This document shows positions 58,905-64,000 of a DNA stretch of 64,000 bases, piece by piece (the stretch's first letter is position 1; every line of letters starts with the position of its first letter). The position numbers were made by a program, and so were the translations under genes. Origin of the DNA: Variovorax sp. V213 (lineage in GTDB: Bacteria; Pseudomonadota; Gammaproteobacteria; Burkholderiales; Burkholderiaceae_C); NCBI RefSeq assembly GCF_041154455.1, contig NZ_AP028664.1, positions 1 to 64,000 on the forward strand, in the 5' to 3' direction. Below the pieces are notes generated by a model, which saw nothing but the letters and a program-made list of their open reading frames with translations, had not been told where the DNA came from and did no database searches.

Positions 58905-59723
58905 ATGCCCCAATTCGCCGCCAACCTCTCGATGCTCTATCCGGAGCTCGACTTTCTTGACCGCTTCGAAGCCGCCGCGAAAGACGGCTTCAAGGCAGTC
59001 GAGTATCTTTTTCCCTACCCTTACGAGCGTCGCCAGATCGCGGCCCGCCTGAAGGACAACGGCCTGCAGCAGGTGCTCTTCAACGCCCCCCCGGGCGACT
59101 GGGACCGCGGCGAGCGCGGCCTGGCGTGCCTGCCGGGCCGCGATACCCAATTCCGCGAAGGCATTGCCACGGCCATCGACTACGCCGTGGCACTCGACTG
59201 TCCGCGCATCCACGTCATGGCGGGCCTGGTGCCCGAAGGCCTGGAGCGCGAAGCCGTGCAGCCGGTGTACGTGGACAACCTGCGCTGGGCTGCCGCCGAG
59301 GCGGCCAAGGCCGGCCGCGATGTGCTGATCGAACCCATCAACACGCGCGACATTCCGCGCTTCTTCCTCAACCGGCAAGACCATGCGCACGAAATCGTCG
59401 ACATGGTGGGCGCGCCCAACCTCAAGGTGCAGATGGACCTGTACCACTGCCAGATCGTGGAGGGCGACGTGGCGATGAAGATCCGCAAGTACCTGCCCAC
59501 CGGCCGCGTGGGCCACATCCAGATTGCCGGCGTGCCCGAGCGCCACGAGCCCGACATCGGCGAGCAGAACTATCCCTACCTGTTCGACGTGATCGATGAG
59601 GTTTCGGCGCAGTGCGGCTGGCAGGGCTGGGTCGGTTGCGAATACCGGCCGAGCCGCGGCTCGGAACCCGGCGGCACCTCGGCCGGACTGGGCTGGCTGC
59701 GGGCATTGCAACAGCGCGCATGA
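58905..59723 (+). CDS. otnI: 2-oxo-tetronate isomerase
   Basis: A 272-residue TIM-barrel protein of the hydroxypyruvate isomerase (Hyi) family: FAANLSMLYPELDFLDRFEAAAKDGFKAVEYLFPY at the start, with catalytic Glu residues in LIEPINTRDIPRFFL and VGCEYRPS. OtnI converts 2-oxo-tetronate from LtnD into 3-oxo-tetronate for OtnK. It overlaps the next gene by ATGA. Confidence 0.94.
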   Translation: MPQFAANLSMLYPELDFLDRFEAAAKDGFKAVEYLFPYPYERRQIAARLKDNGLQQVLFNAPPGDWDRGERGLACLPGRDTQFREGIATAIDYAVALDCPRIHVMAGLVPEGLEREAVQPVYVDNLRWAAAEAAKAGRDVLIEPINTRDIPRFFLNRQDHAHEIVDMVGAPNLKVQMDLYHCQIVEGDVAMKIRKYLPTGRVGHIQIAGVPERHEPDIGEQNYPYLFDVIDEVSAQCGWQGWVGCEYRPSRGSEPGGTSAGLGWLRALQQRA

Positions 59724-60919
59724 AGCTCGAGGCCGTGCGCATTCCACCGCGGCTGCAAGGTTTTGCCGCGGACCATGCGCAGGTTTTCGATGTCACGCTG
59801 GCCGGCGATCGCGTTCAGGCCATCGCGCCGAGCGCATCGCAGGCGCATGCACGCGGCACCCTGCTGAGCGCGCTGGTCGAGGCGCATGCGCACATCGACA
59901 AGAACTACACCGTGCAGGAAGTCGGCGCGGCCCAGGGCAACCTGTTCGCGGCCATCGAACGCATGGAGAAGCACCGCGCGGGCTGGACCGGCGAAACGCT
60001 GCGCCCGCGCATGGAGCGCGCGCTGCACGAGGCCTGGCAGTCGGGCACGCGCGCGCTGCGCACGCACATCGACTGGGTGCAGGGCGACCCACCGGCCGCG
60101 CTGGCCGTGTTCGAGGCCTTGCGGCATGAGTGGCGCGGCCGCATCGAGTTGCAGTTCGTCTCGCTCACGCCGCTGGATCTGTTCGCGGACCTCGCCGCCG
60201 GCGAGCGCATCGCGCGCGAGGTCAAGCGGGCGGGCGGCACGCTGGGCGCCTTCGTCTATCGCAACGAGGGCCTCGTGCACAAGCTCGGCCGCGTGTTCGA
60301 CCTGGCGCAGGACCACGGCCTCGGGCTCGACTTCCATGTCGACGAGGGGCTCGATGCCGATGCGAGCGGCCTGCGCAGCATCGCGCAGCTGATGCGTGCG
60401 CGCGAGTTCCGGCACGGCGTGGTCTGTGGCCACTGCTGCTCGCTGGCCATGCAGGGCGACGCCGTTGCCGGCGAAACGCTGGCGCTGTGCGCCGGTGCCG
60501 GCATCCACATCGTCGCGCTGCCGACCACCAACCTCTACCTGCAAGGCGCCTGGGACCGCACGCCCGTGCCGCGCGGCATCACGCGCATTCACGAGGCGGC
60601 GGCACGGGGCTTGCGTGTGAGCCTGGCAACGGACAACGTGCAGGACGCTTTCTATCCCTATGGCAGCTACGACCTTCTGGAAACCTTCGGACTCGGCGTG
60701 CAGATGGCGCACCTCGCGCCCGCGGGCGAATGGTTCGACACCATCACCGTCAGCCCCGCGAAGGCGCTGGGGCTCGCGTGGGACGGGCGCATTGCGCCGG
60801 GCTGCCCTGCGGACCTGATTCTGCTTGCGGCCACCGGCGAGCATGAACTCGTCGGCCCGCGCGGACGCCAGCGCACCGTGATCCGTGGCGGTCAAGTAAT
60901 CCTGGAGCAGACACGATGA
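59720..60919 (+). CDS. Amidohydrolase, cytosine-deaminase-like
   Basis: A 399-residue metal-dependent hydrolase of the cytosine deaminase (CodA) group. The first metal site EAHAHID gives His56 and His58. HVDEGLD carries the His and the Glu expected to act as acid/base, GHCCSL a further His, and ATDNVQDAFYPYG the conserved Asp. The substrate is unknown; members act on cytosine, isocytosine, creatinine and other cyclic ureas or amidines. It is joined to otnI by a 4-base overlap and to RidA by another, which is unexpected for a tetronate operon. Confidence 0.88.
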   Translation: MKLEAVRIPPRLQGFAADHAQVFDVTLAGDRVQAIAPSASQAHARGTLLSALVEAHAHIDKNYTVQEVGAAQGNLFAAIERMEKHRAGWTGETLRPRMERALHEAWQSGTRALRTHIDWVQGDPPAALAVFEALRHEWRGRIELQFVSLTPLDLFADLAAGERIAREVKRAGGTLGAFVYRNEGLVHKLGRVFDLAQDHGLGLDFHVDEGLDADASGLRSIAQLMRAREFRHGVVCGHCCSLAMQGDAVAGETLALCAGAGIHIVALPTTNLYLQGAWDRTPVPRGITRIHEAAARGLRVSLATDNVQDAFYPYGSYDLLETFGLGVQMAHLAPAGEWFDTITVSPAKALGLAWDGRIAPGCPADLILLAATGEHELVGPRGRQRTVIRGGQVILEQTR

Positions 60920-61383
60920 GCATGGGCAAGCCAATGGCCAACTACGCCGCCGCCAAGCGCGTGGGCGATTTCGTCTTCATGAGCGGCGTGGTGGCGGTCG
61001 ATCCGGCCACGCGCCGCGCCGTGGCCGGCTATGACGCCATTCCCGAGGAGGCTCGCACGGCCCTGCAGGGCGTGGGCTATGCCACGGGCCAGATGTCGGT
61101 CGACATCTTCGAGGCGCCCATCGTGGCGCAGAGCTGGTTCGTGCTCGAGCGCATCCGCCAGATCGCGGCCGAGCATGGCGGCACCATGGAAGACGTGGTG
61201 AAGCTGGTGCAGTACTTCCGCCACCTGCCGCACTACGCGTTCTACAACCGCGTGCGCGGGCTGTTCTATCCGGGCGAGCCGCCGGTCAGCACGGTGGTCG
61301 AGGTGTCGCGCTTCCTGCCGGGCGACGAGGTGCTGGTGGAAGTGGAAGCCACCATGTACCTGCCGCAGCACCGGTCTATTTGA
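60916..61383 (+). CDS. RidA (YjgF/RutC) family protein
   Basis: A 155-residue enamine/imine deaminase-like protein. The N-terminal YAAAKRVGDFVFMSGVVAVDP and the late HYAFYNRVRGLFYPGEPPVSTVVEVSRF (with the Arg/Glu positions of RidA) fit the family. It is longer than housekeeping RidA and closer to RutC-like or other catabolic subgroups. It probably hydrolyses an unstable product of the preceding amidohydrolase. Its 3' end overlaps the convergent tetR gene by eight bases. Confidence 0.92.
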   Translation: MSMGKPMANYAAAKRVGDFVFMSGVVAVDPATRRAVAGYDAIPEEARTALQGVGYATGQMSVDIFEAPIVAQSWFVLERIRQIAAEHGGTMEDVVKLVQYFRHLPHYAFYNRVRGLFYPGEPPVSTVVEVSRFLPGDEVLVEVEATMYLPQHRSI

Positions 61384-62026
61384 CTCCCGCGCCCTTGAGC
61401 AGGAATTCGGTCACCTGTTCGATCAGGTAGCGCCGGTCCTTGTCGTCGCCCTGTTGGGCCACGTTACGGAAATAGGCGGCCTGCGTGGCGTGGTCGGCGT
61501 AGAACTGCGTCACCGCCCAGATGTGGAACAGCACCAGCATCGGGTCGGCCTTGTCCATCAGGCCCTGGTTCATCCAGTTCTGGATCACGGCGGCGGCCTG
61601 GTCGGTGCGTGCCTTGCTCGTGTCCATCATGGTGTTGAGCACGGGTGCGCCGCGCAGCATCTCGGCGGTGAAGATGCGCGAGCGCAACGGGTGTTCGAAC
61701 GAGAACACCATCTTGCGGTGGATCAGGTCGCCCAGCACCTTGCGCGGACCCAAGGCCTCGTCGGCAAAGCCGAACACCACGATCCAGTCGTTGAGGATGT
61801 CCTGCAGGATCTGCCGGTAGAGCGCCTCCTTGCTCTCGATGTAGTAGTGCAGCTGCGCCTTCGAGAGCCCGGCCTTGTCGGCAATCGCCTGCGTCGAAGC
61901 GCCGGCCAGCCCCTCGCTGGCGAACACCTCGATGGCGGCCTGGTTGATGTGGCCGAGCACCTGGCTGTACTTGCGCGATCGGCCGCGCGTGGCGGGCGCC
62001 TCGTCGTCGCTTTCTTCGATGCTCAC
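61376..62026 (-). CDS. TetR-family regulator, RutR-like
   Basis: A 216-residue regulator. The N-terminal helix-turn-helix spans about 20-65 (INQAAIEVFASEGLAGASTQAIADKAGLSKAQLHYYIESKEALY). The C-terminal domain resembles the YcdC/RutR type (SRIFTAEMLRGAPVLN, DPMLVLFHIWAVTQFYADHATQ). RutR senses uracil, thymine or related ligands. GTG 62026 overlaps the stop of the upstream reductase gene (GTGA), so I use it instead of the longer frame. A pyrimidine-type effector is plausible given the cytosine-deaminase-like neighbour. Confidence 0.9.
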   Translation of the reverse strand: MSIEESDDEAPATRGRSRKYSQVLGHINQAAIEVFASEGLAGASTQAIADKAGLSKAQLHYYIESKEALYRQILQDILNDWIVVFGFADEALGPRKVLGDLIHRKMVFSFEHPLRSRIFTAEMLRGAPVLNTMMDTSKARTDQAAAVIQNWMNQGLMDKADPMLVLFHIWAVTQFYADHATQAAYFRNVAQQGDDKDRRYLIEQVTEFLLKGAGVK

Positions 62027-62994
62027 AGCTGCAGTACCAGTTCCTGCCCCTTGGCGCGCGAGCAGCACAAGGCCACCTTGTGGCGCCGCTCGGTGCCCGT
62101 GAGGCAGAAGTCGCGGTGCTCCGCGCCCTCGCCGTCGCCTTCGACCACGCAGGTGCCGCACAGCCCCTGCTGGCACGACACCGGAATGTCGATGCCGACT
62201 TCATGCAGCGCATCGACGGCGGTCTGGTCGGCTGCCACCGGAACGCTGATGTTGCGCTGCGCGAGCTTCAGCGTGAAGGGCAGGCCGGTGCTCGTGTCGG
62301 CGTCCGTCGGCGCGGCAAAGTATTCGGCGTGCTGCGCGTCTTCGGGCCAGTGTGCGGCGGCCTCTCGCACGGCCTGCATGAAACCAGCGGGGCCGCAGAC
62401 GTAAAGGTGCGTTTCGGGCGCACGCTCGGCCAGCAGCGCGCGCAGGTCGATGCGCTGCGAGGCGTCGCCCTGGTCGAGGTGCAGCCGCAGGTGCGGCGCC
62501 AGCGCGGGGTCGCGCAGCGCTTCGGCAAAGGCCAGGTGCTCTTCGCTTCGCGCGAACACGCAGAGCGTGAAGTCCGCGCCGCGCGCAGCGAGCGCCTGCG
62601 CCATCGCCAGCAGCGGCGTCATGCCGATGCCGCCGGCCAGCAGCAGGTGGTGCGTTGCTTCTTCGCGCAGCGGAAAGGTGTTGCGCGGCGCGCTGATCGC
62701 GAGCAGGTCGCCCTCGCGCACGCGCTCGTGCATCGAGGCCGAGCCGCCACGGCTCGCGGCCTCGCGCTTCACGCCGATCACATACGAGGCGGCGTTCGAC
62801 GGCGCATTCGAAGACCATCGTGCCAGCGAGTACTGGCGCGAAAACCCGCCGGGCATGTGCACGTCGATGTGCGCCCCGGCCTCGTAGCCCGGTAGCGCGC
62901 GGCCCCACGGATGCGTCAGCTCGAAGGCGAGGATCTCGGGCGTCTGGCGCGAGATGCGTTCGACGCGGACGGTCAGCGTGCGTTCGAGGCTCAT
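62023..62994 (-). CDS. PDR/VanB-family ferredoxin-NAD(P)H reductase
   Basis: A 323-residue electron-transfer flavoprotein of the phthalate dioxygenase reductase type. The flavin motif RQYS (53-56), the NAD-binding GGIGMTPLLA (121-130) and a C-terminal plant-type [2Fe-2S] domain with Cys274, Cys279, Cys282 and Cys310 or Cys311 are in the usual order. Such reductases feed electrons to a Rieske oxygenase or demethylase, and none is in the window. ATG 62994 lies 17 bases after the preceding quinone reductase gene. Confidence 0.94.
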   Translation of the reverse strand: MSLERTLTVRVERISRQTPEILAFELTHPWGRALPGYEAGAHIDVHMPGGFSRQYSLARWSSNAPSNAASYVIGVKREAASRGGSASMHERVREGDLLAISAPRNTFPLREEATHHLLLAGGIGMTPLLAMAQALAARGADFTLCVFARSEEHLAFAEALRDPALAPHLRLHLDQGDASQRIDLRALLAERAPETHLYVCGPAGFMQAVREAAAHWPEDAQHAEYFAAPTDADTSTGLPFTLKLAQRNISVPVAADQTAVDALHEVGIDIPVSCQQGLCGTCVVEGDGEGAEHRDFCLTGTERRHKVALCCSRAKGQELVLQL

Positions 62995-63011
62995 GGTGTG
63001 TGTCTCCGTGG

Positions 63012-63602
63012 CTAGATGCTGTGCAGCTTGCGTGAAACGCGTTCGATGAAATGGGTGCGGTCGCGTTCGGTCACGGCGTTCATGTCGTGCAGCTGCAGCC
63101 ATGTCACCTTGCAGCGCCACGCGAACAGCGTCCGCAGCGCCCGCGTGAACAGCCGCCGGCCCGGGTCGCCGATCATCATCACGAACCAGCGCGGCGAGCC
63201 GCCCGTGGTCACCACCGTCAGCCGCCGGATGTGCCGCATGCCGGACTTCGCGAGCTGTCCCTTGCGCTCGGCCGGCAAGAAAGCCACGCCCGGCAGCCAC
63301 ACCCGTTCGAGCCAGCCCTTGAGCATGGACGGCGGTCCGTGGAACCAGGTGGGATAGACGAACACCAGGTGCTCGGCCCACAGCAGCGCGTCGACATGCG
63401 GCTTCACGCGTTCGCGGATCAATTCGGGGTTCTCGAGATAGGCGATGCGCTCTTCGCGGGTCAGCGTCGGGTCGAAGCCCTCGGCATACAGGTCGATGGC
63501 CCGGACCGGATGCCGGGGCTCGAGGGCTTCGAGGGCCGTGCGATAGAGCGCGTGGTTGAAGCTGTCAGGGTTCGGATGGCAATGGACGACGAGCGTTTTC
63601 AT
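63012..63602 (-). CDS. NAD(P)H dehydrogenase (quinone), flavodoxin-like fold
   Basis: A 196-residue flavoprotein of the NQO1/MdaB/KefF group: KTLVVHCHPNPDSFNHAL (phosphate-binding turn) at the start and HLVFVYPTWFHGPPSMLKGWLERVW around residues 75-100. It transfers electrons from NAD(P)H to quinones or similar acceptors. ATG 63602 is preferred to the extended frame. It probably shares a transcript with the downstream reductase and tetR genes. The physiological acceptor is unknown. Confidence 0.92.
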   Translation of the reverse strand: MKTLVVHCHPNPDSFNHALYRTALEALEPRHPVRAIDLYAEGFDPTLTREERIAYLENPELIRERVKPHVDALLWAEHLVFVYPTWFHGPPSMLKGWLERVWLPGVAFLPAERKGQLAKSGMRHIRRLTVVTTGGSPRWFVMMIGDPGRRLFTRALRTLFAWRCKVTWLQLHDMNAVTERDRTHFIERVSRKLHSI

Positions 63603-63633
63603 GAAGGAGGGCCGCATCGCCTGTCGGCGAGAC

Positions 63634-63703
63634 GGGGTCAGAGCCCAAGGGAACAAAGGCCGCGCAGTGCCTTATGGCAACCCAGGCGCCGGCATCTGAC
63701 CCC
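63634..63703. repeat. REP-like inverted repeat GGGGTCAGA...TCTGACCCC
   Basis: GGGGTCAGA (63634-63642) and TCTGACCCC (63695-63703) are perfect 9-base inverted arms around 52 bases, in the gap between the quinone reductase and binding-protein genes. Elements with this core are common intergenic repeats in proteobacteria, sometimes tied to REP-associated tyrosine transposases; none is seen here. Confidence 0.7.
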
Positions 63704-63743
63704 GGCGCAAGCCCCGCGCGACCCACGGGAGAAAACGGCGTGC

Positions 63744-64000
63744 TTACTTTGCGGTGAGCTTCTTGCGGACGTCGACGCCGACGCCCTTGTTGACGAACTG
63801 CGTGGTGACGACCTTCGAGAGATCGATCTCGCCCGGCTTGTACAGGCCGGCCTTCACCATCTTGTCGTAGAAGTCCTTCACGCGGGCTTCGTCCATGGCG
63901 CCGATGCCCTTGGTGAGCGAGTCGCCGCTGTCGACGATGCCCATCTTCTTCATCAGCTCGATGGAGCCCAGCGATGCGGCAACCGGCGAGTCGGGGTTGA
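63744..64000 (-). CDS. ABC transporter substrate-binding protein, NMT1/THI5-like (C-terminal end)
   Basis: Only the last 85 codons are present; the gene continues past the right edge. The sequence NPDSPVAASLGSIELMKKMG ... DLSKVVTTQFVNKGVGVDV resembles the C-terminus of binding proteins for taurine, sulfonates, pyrimidine precursors or similar small solutes (NMT1 family). Its place upstream of the quinone reductase, PDR reductase and RutR-like genes suggests uptake of the substrate of that pathway. Confidence 0.8.
   Translation of the reverse strand, partial: NPDSPVAASLGSIELMKKMGIVDSGDSLTKGIGAMDEARVKDFYDKMVKAGLYKPGEIDLSKVVTTQFVNKGVGVDVRKKLTAK

Noticed and set aside
1..64000. tRNA, rRNA or CRISPR
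   Set aside because: No cloverleaf with a matching CCA-end context, no rRNA blocks and no regularly spaced direct repeats were seen on either strand.

Overview
The window looks like a 64 kb chromosomal segment from a GC-rich betaproteobacterium of the Burkholderiales, most likely Comamonadaceae and close to Variovorax. This rests on gene content (pilA with a PilR/sigma-54-type promoter, purB, glnE, yhdP, moaC, BepA-like M48 peptidase), on codon use, and on a short ATTGCTAC...ATAGC intergenic repeat that I associate with this family. No rRNA, tRNA, CRISPR array or prophage was seen.

Region 1 (1-17457) is a type IV pilus surface locus. The end of an MBL-fold phosphodiesterase is followed by pilA with a sigma-54 promoter and its own terminator. 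Next comes a co-directional block of lower GC: two polytopic GT-C-like membrane proteins, a GtrA-family flippase-like protein, a UDP-galactopyranose-mutase-like flavoprotein, and a small membrane protein with a winged-helix-like tail. A decayed IS66 transposase follows. The opposite-strand minor pilin operon pilV-pilW-pilX-pilY1-pilE-fimT is next, then a divergent PglL/TfpO-type oligosaccharyltransferase. Together these suggest pilus assembly plus pilin glycosylation. pilY1 carries a one-base frameshift that splits it in two.

Region 2 (17483-36164) is mostly ordinary chromosome: moaC, M48 peptidase, small membrane and cytosolic proteins, a TerC protein behind a clear yybP-ykoY manganese riboswitch, DUF proteins, yaeQ, a TonB receptor with a PepSY protein, purB, a glutathione S-transferase, a glutathione peroxidase and a ferritin-like protein. 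It also holds an ECF41 sigma factor followed by a carboxymuconolactone-decarboxylase-like gene. Each of these two has a perfect copy of the ECF41 promoter. rlpA and glnE close the region.

Region 3 (36190-49871) holds yhdP, an amidase, a two-component system, two OmpA-like lipoproteins, a small membrane protein whose start codon overlaps that of mltA, a PhoX-type phosphatase and an Lrp/AsnC regulator. Two copies of a ~90 bp intergenic repeat flank the OmpA-MltA block.

Region 4 (49977-64000) is catabolic. A stand-alone AceE/MdeB-like 2-oxoacid dehydrogenase E1 lies opposite the Lrp regulator. A GntR regulator then precedes a complete L-threonate/D-erythronate operon (MFS transporter, ltnD, denD, otnK, otnC, otnI). 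That operon continues, with 4-base overlaps, into a cytosine-deaminase-like amidohydrolase and a RidA protein. Converging on it are a RutR-like TetR regulator, a phthalate-dioxygenase-reductase-type flavoprotein, a flavodoxin-fold quinone reductase and the end of an ABC-transporter binding protein.
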